This document shows, one piece after another, positions 18,601 to 29,000 of a stretch of DNA of 64,000 nt. Position 1 is the first letter of the stretch. Each line of letters opens with the position of its first letter. The notes under the pieces are model-generated. The model ran no database searches. It worked only from the letters and a program-made list of their open reading frames with translations, and had not been told where the DNA came from. A program made the position numbers and the translations under genes. Origin of the DNA: CBDFMR01 sp965249765 (lineage in GTDB: Bacteria; Bacteroidota; Bacteroidia; Chitinophagales; Saprospiraceae); NCBI GenBank assembly GCA_965249765.1, contig CBDFMR010000005.1, positions 1,550,001 through 1,614,000 of the forward strand, read 5' to 3'.

Positions 18601-21600
18601 GGCTTCGTGTATTCAGAGACCTTAGTAACATTAGACCATTCCGAGGAAGCTACATTCCTAGGCTTGGCAGGATCCTCAGTGACAGAGGCCTGCGGTTACG
18701 AGCTGACGTACATAGATGTAGCAGCGGGCACGTGCCCTACAATAGTGACAAGAACGTGGACGATCACAGACACATGTGACAACACAGCGATGGACACGCA
18801 GCTGATCACCGTAGATGACACAATGGATCCAGTGATAGTAGCTCCAGATGACATTACTTTGGAGGCGTGCATGGTAGACATGACGACGGTTGATGCTGCC
18901 AACACAGGCTTTGACTACTCGGAGACATTGGTGACATTGACGCATTCCGAGGAAGCGAACTTCCTTGGTTTGATGGGAGCCTCAGTGACCGAGGCATGTG
19001 GCTATGAGATCACATATATAGATGTGGCAGCGGGAACATGTCCGGCAGTGGTAACAAGAACGTGGACGATCACAGATACATGTGACAACACGGCGATGGA
19101 TAGCCAGCTTATCAGTGTAGGTGATGCAATAGATCCAATAATAGTAGCACCGGAGGATATAAGTATAGAAGCATGCTTTGCGGATGCCACGACGGTGACG
19201 GCAGCCGATGCCGGCTTCGTGTATTCAACGACCTTAGTAACTCTGGACCATTCCGAGGAAGCTACATTCTTTGGCTTGACAGGTGCATCAGTGACGGAAG
19301 CATGTGGCTACGAGCTGACTTATATAGATGTAGCAGCAGGCACGTGCCCTACAATAGTGACAAGAACGTGGACCATTATAGACACGTGTGACAACACAGC
19401 GATGGACACTCAGTTGATCACAGTAGATGACACAACAGATCCAGTGATAGTAGCCCCTGATGATATCACATTAGAGGCATGTACTGCAGATATAACAACA
19501 GTGACAGCTGGGAATACGGGTTTTGACTACTCGGAGACATTGGTAACCCTAGATCATTCAGAGGAAGCTACATTCTTAGGCTTGACAGGTGCATCAGTTA
19601 CGGAAGCCTGTGGCTATGAGATCACATATATAGATGTGGCAGCGGGAACATGTCCGGCAGTGGTAACAAGAACGTGGACGATCACAGATACATGTGACAA
19701 CACGGCGATGGATAGCCAGCTTATCAGTGTAGGTGATGCAATAGATCCAATAATAGTAGCCCCTGATGATATCACATTAGAGGCATGTACTGCAGATATA
19801 ACAACAGTGACAGCTGGGAATACGGGTTTTGACTACTCGGAGACATTGGTGACATTGACACAAGCAGAAGAAGCGACCTTTCTAGGTTTGACGGGAGCCT
19901 CAGTGACGGAGGCCTGTGGTTATGAGATTACGTATATAGATAGTCCATCAGGAACATGTCCTGTAATCATAACGAGAACATATACGATCACAGATACGTG
20001 TGATAATGTAGACATGGATAGTCAGCTTCTCAGTGTAGGCGATGCGATAGATCCCATAATAGTAGCACCTGATGATATAAGTATAGAAGCATGCTTTGCT
20101 GATGCCACGACGGTGACGGCAGCCGATGCCGGCTTCGTGTATTCAACGACCTTAGTAACTCTGGACCATTCCGAGGAAGCTACATTCTTTGGCTTGGCAG
20201 GTGCATCAGTGACGGAAGCATGTGGCTACGAGCTGACGTACATAGATGTAGCAGCGGGCACGTGCCCTACAATAGTGACCAGAACGTGGACCATTATAGA
20301 CACGTGTGACAACACAGCGATGGACACTCAGTTGATCACAGTAGATGACACAACAGATCCAGTGATAGTAGCACCAGAAGATATAAGCATAGAAGCATGC
20401 TTTGCTGATGCCACGACGGTGACAGCAGCACTGACCGGCTTCGTGTATTCAGAGACCTTAGTAACATTAGACCATTCCGAGGAAGCTACATTCCTAGGCT
20501 TGGCAGGATCCTCAGTGACAGAGGCCTGCGGTTACGAGCTGACGTACATAGATGTAGCAGCGGGGACATGTCCGACGGTAATCACACGTACATGGACCAT
20601 CACAGATACATGTGACAATACCGCGATGGACACACAGTCGATCACAGTAGATGACACAACTGATCCCGTGATAGTAGCACCGGATGACATAAGTATAGAA
20701 GCATGTCTTGCAGACGCCACGACAGTGACAGCAGCACTTGCAGGCTTTGAATATTCAGAGACCTTAGTAACATTAGACCATTCCGAGGAATCGACATTTT
20801 TAGGCTTGACGGGAGCAACAGTGACAGAGGCATGTGGTTATGAATTGACATACATAGATGTAGGAGCAGGAACGTGCCCTACAATGGTGACAAGAACGTG
20901 GACGATCACAGATACGTGTGACAATATCGCAATGGACACGCAGCTTATCACAGTAGATGACACAACGGATCCAGTATGGAATGCTAATCAGAATTTAGAT
21001 CAAAATGTAGAGTGTGGCAGCGAGGTTATAACTCCCAGTGATCCGATGGCGATGGATGATTGTGGGACTCCTGTCATATCTGTTGTGAGTGATGTAACGA
21101 CAGTCGGACCAAGTGGTTGTACGGATGAGGATTATGTGAGGGTAATAAAGTACGTAGCTACTGATGGGTGTTTGAATGAGAGTGATACATTTTACACTAA
21201 TATTATTGTATTAGATGCTACTCCACCAGTTATGGATTGTGACCTGCTCTCTGATCTAGTCTTAGAATGTGGTATTGACGATGAATCAGATATAGATGCT
21301 TGGGTATCTTCAATTGAATCTTTAATTGATGCAAACGTTACTGACAACTGTGGCGGGGATGTGGAGGTCAGCAATAATTATGTCGGGGGGTTACCACCGC
21401 TTAGCTGTGACCTCTCTGTTGGACTCGATATCTCATTTTACATTGAGGATTGTGTGGGGAATGTTGATTCTTGCATTCTTCAAGCCTTCATGGATGATAC
21501 CATTGCGCCAGACATCACTTGTCCCCCAGATATCAGCATGGAGACTTGCGATATGATTGACATTACTTCAATCATGCCCGAAGTGTCAGAAACAAAAGCG

Positions 21601-24600
21601 AGTATTCCAATTGTAGATTTCATTGGTTATGGTGGAGTTTTTTCAGATGAATGTGGAGTTGAAACTATTGAGTACCAAGATGAGATTACTACAATGACTG
21701 ATGAATTGATCGTAATTGAACGTACCTATTATGCCTTGGATACATGTGAGAATATTGACTCTTGTGTACAAAAGATAGAGCTCGTTGAATTGATGGAGGT
21801 TGCCGTGTCCTGTAAGGCCGTAATTCATGTTTCGTTAGATGAGAATTGCATGGCAGAAATAACACCAGGAATGGTAATAGGAGGGGAAGAGGTTTGCCCT
21901 GTTTTTTATAGAGTAGCGGTATTCGATCAAGATGGAATTGATATTGGTAACATAGTAGATTATAGCCATATCGGTACGACTATTACATACGAGTTATGCT
22001 CTGAGATAACGAACGTATGTTGTTGGGGTTATCTGATAGTTGAGGACAAATTGCCCCCTACCGTAATCTGTGATGATGTTGATATAGAATGCAATGCCCT
22101 TAATCAAGTACCTGATGCAATCGCCATGGACAATTGTGGAGGGGCCGTATTGCTAGTAGAAGAATACCACGAGTTTCTCGATTGTGATCCGGATTATATA
22201 GCACGGGTATATCGCAAGTGGGTAGCGCGAGACAATGCCGGCAACGAGAGCGACACCTGCTATCAGACGATTAATTTATTGCGGATAGATTTCGGAGCGA
22301 TAGATTTTCCAGGATCAATGAACCTAGAGTTTAGCTGTGATGGCGGTTATCCGGTAGATGAGAATGGTCATCCGCATCCAGATGTAACGGGAATACCGAC
22401 GTATACAGGAACAGCATTGTGGCCAGTTATACCACCAAATTTCTGCAATGGATTTGTAAACTATAAAGATGTAGTACTATTTGAGAGTGGATGTCATACT
22501 CGTATCATGCGAACCTGGGAAGTAGGTGAGTGGCATTGTGGTGGACTAGTAGGGCCACAGCTGTGGGTACAGATGATAGAGTTATTTGACCATGAAGGGC
22601 CATCGATTACTTGTCCATCAGACATGACCCTGAGTACAACACCTACAAACTATGGACAGTGTACAGCGATGATAGACTTACCAGCAGCAGCGGTGAGCGA
22701 CAATTGCAACGAGCCAGTTGAGGTAGATGTAGCTTACCCAGGAGGGTTCTTAGACAATCAGAATGGAGGCGAGGTGACCTTGCCTGTAGGCACACATATG
22801 ATTACATATACGGCCTATGATGGGTGTTACAATAGTAGTGAGTGTTCATTTGAGGTAACGATAGAAGACGGAACGCAGCCAATAATAGTGTGTGAGCAGC
22901 ATACGGTAGTGAGTATAAAGCAAGATGGAAGAGCAGTAGTGTATGCTGAGAGTTTTGATGATGGCAGTTATGACAATTGCGAGATCGACAGATTTGAGGT
23001 AAGAAGGATGACGGACAATTGTGGAATTGCAGAGAACTTGATATGGGGAGCCCACGTAGAATTCTGTTGTGCAGATGTAGGCGAGGAAGTAATGGTAATG
23101 TTACGAGTATATGACACGTCAGCTAATTACAATGAGTGTATGGTAACGGCGATAGTACAGGACAAGCAGACGCCATTTTTCTATTGTCCAGCAGATATGA
23201 CAGTAGAGTGTACGACAAATTTTGACCCTGACCTTCTAGGAGATTTCTTTGGAATGGCGGGAATTATGGACAACTGTGATGCACCACCTGTGAGCGAAGA
23301 GGCAGACATAGATATCGACAACTGTGGACTGGGAACGATCACAAGAGACTTTACTCTAGTAGATAACAATGGCATCGTACAGACGTGCCAACAAGTGATC
23401 ACCTTTATCAATAGCGACCCGCTGGATGAGTCAGGAATCATCTGGCCATTACACTATGAAGGATCAGATTTCTGTTCAATAGTGGGGACAGATCCTGAGG
23501 ACTTACCGGCAGGTTTTGATGTACCAGTGATCACAGAGGACGAATGTGACTTGACAGGTTATAATTATGATGACTCAGTGCATACGTTTGCCGATGGAGA
23601 GGAGGCATGCTTCAAGATACTGAGGGAATGGACGGTGATAGACTGGTGTCAGCGCAATAGTGATGGGACGCTGAGGACATGGGAATATACGCAGGTGATC
23701 AAGGTATTCAATACAGTAGCTCCGACAATAGATGCATTGAGTACGATCGAGGTAGAGACCTTTGATGTGAACTGTGCAGCGGCGCATGTAGACTTGGTAG
23801 CAACAGGGTCAGATGACTGTACATCAGAAGAAGGGCTCAACTGGAGCTACGAGATCGATGAAGATAGAGATGGGGATGTAGATTACTTTGGACTAGGCAA
23901 TGACGCATCAGGATTGTATGACATAGGGATATATACGATCACATGGACAGTGCATGATGAGTGTGGAAACTTTGTGAGTGCAGATCAGGACTTTGAAGTG
24001 ATAAATGCCAAGCCACCGACGCCGATATGCATCTATGGGTTATCAACTCAGTTGGTAGCGATGGATCTGGACGGAGATGGCGACATAGATACAGAGATGG
24101 TGGTATTGGCACCTGAGTATTTTGACGGCGGGAGTAATCATCAATGTGGCTATGCAATAGATCTAAGCTTTAGTAGTGATCCCAATGATGATGAGATCAT
24201 GTTTGACTGTGATGACATAGGACTCGATAGACCAGTGGAGTTATGGGTGACGGATGAGAATGGAAACCAGGCTTACTGTGAGACCTTTATAGATGTGCTG
24301 GATGAGAATGGAGTAGATTTCTGTCCGGTACCACGACAGAGGGCGGATGTATCAGGACAGGTGAGGACCGAGGGAGGAGCTGAGATGGCAGAGGTGAGTG
24401 TAGAGTTGGCAGGAGGTGACTTGCTGGATATGACAGATGAGAGTGGGGTGTATGCATTTGAGGATATGCCACTGGGGGGTGACTATGTTGTATCACCAAG
24501 GAAGAATGATGATGTGATGAATGGGGTGAGCACACTGGACTTACTATTGATGCAGAAGCACATATTGGGACTTGACGAGTTAGAAGGACCGCTGAACCTG

Positions 24601-25128
24601 ATATCAGCGGATATTAACCACAATGATGAAGTGACGGCAGTGGATTTAATCGAGTTGAGGAAGTTGATATTAGGAATCTATGAGGAGTTTCCCCACAATA
24701 CAAGCTGGAGGTTTATAGATGCAGATCATGATTTTGCAGTGGCAGCGGATCCATGGGCAGAAGCAATACCAGAAGTATATGAGATCGAGAATCTGAATAG
24801 CAACATGGACATAGACTTTGTAGGGACAAAGATAGGGGATGTGAATGGGTCAGCAGAGGCACAGATGATGGGAACAGAGGTAGAGAGCAGAAGTGGGAAT
24901 AGCTTGATACTAGACATGTCCTATAGCGAAGAAGGAACAAGGATAGGAGTAAGGTCAGATGATATCAATGGATTAGAGGGATTGCAGATGACTTTGAATA
25001 CAGGAGCAATGATGATAGTGGGCATAGAAGGAGGAGCGATGGAGATGAAAGGAACAAACTATCACATAGCTCGAAACAACGAGGTACGTATAAGCTGGCA
25101 TGTGGACAGGAGGCGAGGCGATGAGTGA
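15700..25128 (+). CDS. Giant secreted HYR-repeat protein, frameshifted before its sorting tail
   Basis: 3142 residues as read. Signal peptide MGKLHVKPCRSYMYAILV... with cleavage likely near LISQC. Residues ~30-525 are unique Cys-containing modules. Residues ~529-1752 are twelve 102-residue HYR-like repeats. Further HYR modules follow, then from base 22129 a tail shared with the next giant gene: HYR modules, a carboxypeptidase-regulatory-like beta domain (~24326-24500), and a dockerin-like pair (VSTLDLLLMQKHILG and DINHNDEVTAVDLIELRKLILG). Near base 25107 this copy has one more base than the paralogue, so the frame ends in HVDRRRGDE and stop. The type A sorting domain continues in another frame. 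As sequenced, the product would lack its T9SS tail. Probably an adhesin or matrix protein. Confidence 0.85.
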   Translation: MGKLHVKPCRSYMYAILVIFLTTISFNLISQCAEIDIQNVYFECNSDGTSTDEFYIDITFIPLAMSGTYTFTDAMGNTPTIMADIGDVFDFGVPSPGSYTLTSGMSFTYEFGPFTDGDAFDVTIETPNGCIIDVMAGTYDCDDNISGGCETDVPFYDLDFTGDPDGVFDINYTERFEECCMSGDRCVEFKITLDPNTEGISAAISGGGGYVYSVLEADFDCMDYPIGNEQNQLPNIQNDVCLTSGETFFVFICKSGTNQNEITINAIPKPGIIPMPEISQICDVDLMVQNLTNFTWSSVADPNLDNLTCATPCTDVSPVTFLYDEVEFGIVTDCDGVVYDYTVSGMPLNTSCSMGVVMASTTVTVFPEFNIMLETQCNDNGTMDITATPTGNGALCSYLFDWSNGEMTQTIVVDQDGAEYCVDVKRTANVHECAVVSLCINANCCLQSASCGIGDLSIQGCDLTVAPAPFTLPYEVFSMFESCSNDTLLQVEADTVGMLCFGGIAIERIYHLVVDMDTVASCMQTITITDTTDPTITAPDDITLEVCGVTSTTVNAGNAGFSYSDLVIVLTDADVLTYLGLPGALAADNCSFEISYQDDYIMSCPWLLTRTYTITDTCGNTAMDTQLITVDDTTDPVIVAPDDISIEACFADATTVTAALAGFVYSEILVTVDHSEEATFLGLAGALVTEACGYELTYIDVAAGTCPTIVTRTWTITDTCDNTAMDTQLITVDDTTDPVIVAPDDINIEACFADVTTVTALLAGFVYSETLVTLDHSEEATFLGLTGASVTEACGYELTYIDVAAGTCPTIVTRTWTIADTCDNTAMDTQLITVDDTTDPVIVAPDDISIEACFADATTATAALTGFVYSETLVTLDHSEEATFLGLTGVSVTEACGYELTYIDVAAGTCPTIVTRTWTITDTCDNTAMDTQLITVDDTTDPVIVAPDDISIEACFADATTVTVALTGFVYSETLVTLDHSEEATFLGLAGSSVTEACGYELTYIDVAAGTCPTIVTRTWTITDTCDNTAMDTQLITVDDTMDPVIVAPDDITLEACMVDMTTVDAANTGFDYSETLVTLTHSEEANFLGLMGASVTEACGYEITYIDVAAGTCPAVVTRTWTITDTCDNTAMDSQLISVGDAIDPIIVAPEDISIEACFADATTVTAADAGFVYSTTLVTLDHSEEATFFGLTGASVTEACGYELTYIDVAAGTCPTIVTRTWTIIDTCDNTAMDTQLITVDDTTDPVIVAPDDITLEACTADITTVTAGNTGFDYSETLVTLDHSEEATFLGLTGASVTEACGYEITYIDVAAGTCPAVVTRTWTITDTCDNTAMDSQLISVGDAIDPIIVAPDDITLEACTADITTVTAGNTGFDYSETLVTLTQAEEATFLGLTGASVTEACGYEITYIDSPSGTCPVIITRTYTITDTCDNVDMDSQLLSVGDAIDPIIVAPDDISIEACFADATTVTAADAGFVYSTTLVTLDHSEEATFFGLAGASVTEACGYELTYIDVAAGTCPTIVTRTWTIIDTCDNTAMDTQLITVDDTTDPVIVAPEDISIEACFADATTVTAALTGFVYSETLVTLDHSEEATFLGLAGSSVTEACGYELTYIDVAAGTCPTVITRTWTITDTCDNTAMDTQSITVDDTTDPVIVAPDDISIEACLADATTVTAALAGFEYSETLVTLDHSEESTFLGLTGATVTEACGYELTYIDVGAGTCPTMVTRTWTITDTCDNIAMDTQLITVDDTTDPVWNANQNLDQNVECGSEVITPSDPMAMDDCGTPVISVVSDVTTVGPSGCTDEDYVRVIKYVATDGCLNESDTFYTNIIVLDATPPVMDCDLLSDLVLECGIDDESDIDAWVSSIESLIDANVTDNCGGDVEVSNNYVGGLPPLSCDLSVGLDISFYIEDCVGNVDSCILQAFMDDTIAPDITCPPDISMETCDMIDITSIMPEVSETKASIPIVDFIGYGGVFSDECGVETIEYQDEITTMTDELIVIERTYYALDTCENIDSCVQKIELVELMEVAVSCKAVIHVSLDENCMAEITPGMVIGGEEVCPVFYRVAVFDQDGIDIGNIVDYSHIGTTITYELCSEITNVCCWGYLIVEDKLPPTVICDDVDIECNALNQVPDAIAMDNCGGAVLLVEEYHEFLDCDPDYIARVYRKWVARDNAGNESDTCYQTINLLRIDFGAIDFPGSMNLEFSCDGGYPVDENGHPHPDVTGIPTYTGTALWPVIPPNFCNGFVNYKDVVLFESGCHTRIMRTWEVGEWHCGGLVGPQLWVQMIELFDHEGPSITCPSDMTLSTTPTNYGQCTAMIDLPAAAVSDNCNEPVEVDVAYPGGFLDNQNGGEVTLPVGTHMITYTAYDGCYNSSECSFEVTIEDGTQPIIVCEQHTVVSIKQDGRAVVYAESFDDGSYDNCEIDRFEVRRMTDNCGIAENLIWGAHVEFCCADVGEEVMVMLRVYDTSANYNECMVTAIVQDKQTPFFYCPADMTVECTTNFDPDLLGDFFGMAGIMDNCDAPPVSEEADIDIDNCGLGTITRDFTLVDNNGIVQTCQQVITFINSDPLDESGIIWPLHYEGSDFCSIVGTDPEDLPAGFDVPVITEDECDLTGYNYDDSVHTFADGEEACFKILREWTVIDWCQRNSDGTLRTWEYTQVIKVFNTVAPTIDALSTIEVETFDVNCAAAHVDLVATGSDDCTSEEGLNWSYEIDEDRDGDVDYFGLGNDASGLYDIGIYTITWTVHDECGNFVSADQDFEVINAKPPTPICIYGLSTQLVAMDLDGDGDIDTEMVVLAPEYFDGGSNHQCGYAIDLSFSSDPNDDEIMFDCDDIGLDRPVELWVTDENGNQAYCETFIDVLDENGVDFCPVPRQRADVSGQVRTEGGAEMAEVSVELAGGDLLDMTDESGVYAFEDMPLGGDYVVSPRKNDDVMNGVSTLDLLLMQKHILGLDELEGPLNLISADINHNDEVTAVDLIELRKLILGIYEEFPHNTSWRFIDADHDFAVAADPWAEAIPEVYEIENLNSNMDIDFVGTKIGDVNGSAEAQMMGTEVESRSGNSLILDMSYSEEGTRIGVRSDDINGLEGLQMTLNTGAMMIVGIEGGAMEMKGTNYHIARNNEVRISWHVDRRRGDE
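17284..20955 (+). repeat. Array of twelve exact-length 306-bp (102-residue) HYR-like repeats
   Basis: Unit starts fall at 17284 + 306n with no length variation; the next segment at 20956 leaves the pattern after DDTTDPVW. Each unit has four cysteines (about positions 19, 62, 76 and 90) and the frame DDTTDPVIVAPDDI...TRTWTITDTCDN. Unit 1 is divergent. Two subtypes alternate: ISIEACFAD...ELTYIDV (units 2-5, 7, 10-12) and ITLEAC...EITYID (units 6, 8, 9). Several units are close to identical at the DNA level, which points to recent expansion or conversion. Confidence 0.95.
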
Positions 25129-25540
25129 GGAAGGAGAAGAGGATCTGTTTTACATTGTAGTGAAAGAAGGAGAAGGAGATCTGGGGTCAATACGAGTAAC
25201 AGAGGTACGGATGAAGGCAGAGGCGTACCGAGGGGGACAGATCGAGGAGGTAAGACTGAGGACGGAAGAAGACAAGTCAGAGTTTACGTTGTATCAAAAC
25301 ACACCAAACCCATGGTCAGAGAAGACAAGCATAGGAGTGGAACTACCTGTCGGAGGGGAGATGACACTGAATGTATATGATCAGAGTGGTAAGATAGTGT
25401 ATACGATGAAAGACTATAAAGAGAAGGGAAGTCACACGATAGTCATCGACAACAAGCAGATTGGTACATCGGGCGTGTATAGATACGAGGTAATCTCAGG
25501 CAAGTACCGAGCGATCAAGAAGATGATAGTGATAAGGTAA
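25100..25540 (+). pseudogene. Detached T9SS type A sorting tail of the giant protein
   Basis: This is the out-of-frame continuation of the preceding gene. It is the same as the last ~145 residues of the next giant protein and ends with a type A sorting domain (LYQNTPNPWSEKTSI, LNVYDQSGKIVYT, GVYRYEVISGKY, KKMIVIR). It has an ATG but no signal peptide, so on its own it would not be exported. It is functional only if the frame is restored by ribosomal slippage, or if the extra base is a sequencing error. Confidence 0.82.
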
Positions 25541-25564
25541 GACACAGTTAAATGAACTATTCCG

Positions 25565-25595
25565 CCCTGATCTTCATATGGAGATTGGGGCTTTT
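25565..25595 (+). terminator. Rho-independent terminator-like hairpin after giant gene 1
   Basis: Nine-pair stem (CCCTGATCT with AGATTGGGG, two GU pairs) and a short T-run interrupted by GAA. It is the same hairpin as at 31256, where the T-run is longer. Confidence 0.6.
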
Positions 25596-26071
25596 GAATT
25601 TTGTTGAATGAAGAACACATATAAGTAAGTAATATATAATATAATTATATATGTAATTATTATACTATATATAACAACTAGTAATAGTCGAATTGACAGT
25701 TTCTATGAGAGAAATATATTCTGTAAAAACAGCACTTATACAAGGAAAAATGTTCATTTTAAAAAATATCATCATATAAGTTACATATTTAATATATTTT
25801 AATATCTTTGAAATTGAATTAATATAATTCTCAAAAACCCGATTTATTCCATCCCCCCAGTAAACATTTGAGGCATTGCTTCAGGTGGTATTATTATATG
25901 TTTCGGGTTCTTGAAATTGAGAAAGCTACATTTTTAATTTCTTCTATTTTCTGAGGAGATATCTTCTGAAATTTCAAATCAATTCCTGATCATATTCTTT
26001 CCTAGAAATTGCTCGATCTACTTCGGTAGAGCGATGAATTTAATATTTGAAATGATTTAAAATTGAATTTG
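25596..26071. other. AT-rich spacer between the two giant genes
   Basis: About 480 bp with no plausible gene. It is very AT-rich, with TATATA-type runs near 25630-25680. A TATCTTTG box (25803-25810) fits the Bacteroidota TAnnTTTG pattern but lies 260 bp from the next start. I see no repeat or RNA gene. Confidence 0.6.
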
Positions 26072-29000
26072 ATGAAACACCAAAACTATTTAATGATTGT
26101 CCTGGCTCTATTTTTAAGTAGCCACGAGCTTTCTTCACAATGCCCTTCAGAAGTCTCTGGTCTTCCTGCAGACTTAACTGTTAATGCTGACGAGACGTGT
26201 ATGGCCACAATCGACTGGGTAGAACCAGAATATGACATTACATGTAATGATTTCGTTGGATCATTTGATGCTAACGACCCAACAATATGGATTCTTAACA
26301 CCAATGGTGAAAATGGAGGAGCGAGCCCATTGCCAGACGGCTCCTCAATTACTTTTACTGGATCGTCCAGTGGGGTGGCAGGAGTAAATACTGATACTGA
26401 CTTTTGTATCAATATACCATTCGATGTAACCGTTAGTTTTGACTGGGATGCTACAGCGATTGGTGGCGGTATGCAACTTATCAATAATGAACCTGCTATG
26501 ACTATCGACGGTACAGAGACTCTCCTCAATATGATGGGAGTTCCGCCTGGAACTGGAATTCCTAACGAAAGTGGATCTGTCACGGACCTATCACTTGCTT
26601 CTGGTCAAGTATTTTGCTTCAGGGTAAAGTCCAATAACCAAGCTGGAGTAACAACCATGATCATTGATAATTTTACATTTAACATTACAGAAATTAATCA
26701 GACTGATGGGCCAGCTAATGGATCTTCGCAAGGCCCGGGTGACTATACTATTGAGTATACAGTGGAGAATTGTGATGGGACAGAGTCTATGTGCACATTT
26801 ATTGCAACTGTGGCAGACAGCATGCCACCAGAGATTACTTGCCCTGATGATATAGTAATTGATCTTGGCCGTGATGACTGCGAAGCAGTGGTTTGTTTCA
26901 TGGCAACAGTGACGGACAATTGCCCCGCCATGCCTCCATCTTCATTACCTGGATTTGATTTCTTAGGCATGCATAATGGTAGCAGTTACTTCGCATCCGT
27001 AGGGTTTGCAGGAGCCTTATCATGGGAAGATGCCAATACTGCGGCCGCTATGGCAGGAGGACATTTGGTTGCGATCAGCGATCAGGCTGAGCAAGACTTC
27101 TTAGAAGGCGCATTGTCTGCTGGCTTATTTTCTCAGTACTGGATTGGATTAAGATACTCTGAAGAATTGGGCGATTTTAAATGGGTCAACGGTGACCCTT
27201 TGATATTCGATTCATGGGGGCTTGGTCAACCTGGAATCATAGACGGTGATTATGTATATACATGGGACTTTTTTGGAGGATTTTTGGATGGCTGGTATGA
27301 TAGTCCAGCAATACTACCAAGACGATATATTGTTGAAATTTCATCATATGACTTACAACTTACAAGTGGCCTCGCTCCGGGATCAAATTTCCCCACAGGA
27401 ACAACGACCGTTACGTATGTTGCATCTGATGTGGCTGGAAATACAGCTGAGTGTTCCTTTGACGTAACAATAAATGAGTATATACCTGATGGACTTGCTT
27501 GTAAAACAGAGAATATTTCACTTGATGAAAACTGTGAAGCTACGCTAAACCCATACATGCTGTTATCCAATGATAGTTTAGGATGTATTGATAATTATGA
27601 GGTTACGGTATGGGCACCTGACGGTGTGACAAATCTTGGAAATACTGTGGGTCAAGGTCAAATAGGTCAAACATTAACTTATAGCGTTTGTCATGTACCA
27701 AGTGGACTTTGTTGTGATGGAGAGATTACAGTAGAAGACAAGCTTCCTCCGGGACCGCTAGTCTGTGATGACGTAGATATTGCGTGCAACGCACTTTCTA
27801 CTGTTCCTACCCCTATATCATCAGACAATTGTGGAGGGGCCGTATTGCTAGTAGAAGAATACCACGAGTTTCTCGATTGTGATCCGGATTATATAGCACG
27901 GGTATATCGCAAGTGGGTAGCGCGAGACAATGCCGGCAACGAGAGCGACACCTGCTATCAGACGATTAATTTATTGCGGATAGATTTCGGAGCGATAGAT
28001 TTTCCAGGATCAATGAACCTAGAGTTTAGCTGTGATGGCGGTTATCCGGTAGATGAGAATGGTCATCCGCATCCAGATGTAACGGGAATACCGACGTATA
28101 CAGGAATAGCATTGTGGCCAGTTATACCACCAAATTTCTGCAATGGATTTGTAAACTATAAAGATGTAGTACTATTTGAGAGTGGATGTCATACTCGTAT
28201 CATGCGAACCTGGGAAGTAGGTGAGTGGCATTGTGGTGGACTAGTAGGGCCACAGCTGTGGGTACAGATGATAGAGTTATTTGACCATGAAGGGCCATCG
28301 ATTACTTGTCCATCAGACATGACCCTGAGTACAACACCTACAAACTATGGACAGTGTACAGCGATGATAGACTTACCAGCAGCAGCGGTGAGCGACAATT
28401 GCAACGAGCCAGTTGAGGTAGATGTAGCTTACCCAGGAGGGTTCTTAGACAATCAGAATGGAGGCGAGGTGACCTTGCCTGTAGGCACACATATGATTAC
28501 ATATACGGCCTATGATGGGTGTTACAATAGTAGTGAGTGTTCATTTGAGGTAACGATAGAAGACGGAACGCAGCCAATAATAGTGTGTGAGCAGCATACG
28601 GTAGTGAGTATAAAGCAAGATGGAAGAGCAGTAGTGTATGCTGAGAGTTTTGATGATGGCAGTTATGACAATTGCGAGATCGACAGATTTGAGGTAAGAA
28701 GGATGACGGACAATTGTGGAATTGCTGAGAACTTGATATGGGGAGCCCACGTAGAATTCTGTTGTGCAGATGTAGGCGAGGAAGTAATGGTAATGTTACG
28801 AGTATATGACACGTCAGCTAATTACAATGAGTGTATGGTAACGGCGATAGTACAGGACAAGCAGACGCCATTTTTCTATTGTCCAGCAGATATGACAGTA
28901 GAGTGTACGACAAATTTTGACCCTGACCTTCTAGGAGATTTCTTTGGAATGGCGGGAATTATGGACAACTGTGATGCACCACCTGTGAGCGAAGAGGCAG

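Larger units (their letters stand above)
22129..25595 (+). repeat. 3.46-kb shared tail module, copy 1
   Basis: Nearly identical to 27824-31286. The boundary is abrupt at GACAATTGTGGAGGGGCC; upstream the two genes are only distantly alike. Both copies extend past the stop codon through the terminator hairpin. They differ by few substitutions except in a ~190-bp patch (24313-24500), a 3-bp length change there, and the 1-bp frameshift near 25107. Confidence 0.93.

Noticed and set aside
17284..20955. CRISPR-like repeat array
   Set aside because: Units are 306 bp, contiguous without spacers, and lie in one continuous protein frame.
22846..24940. Many minus-strand open frames across the giant adhesin genes
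   Set aside because: They are shadows of the purine-rich coding strand, recur identically in both tail copies and show no family features.
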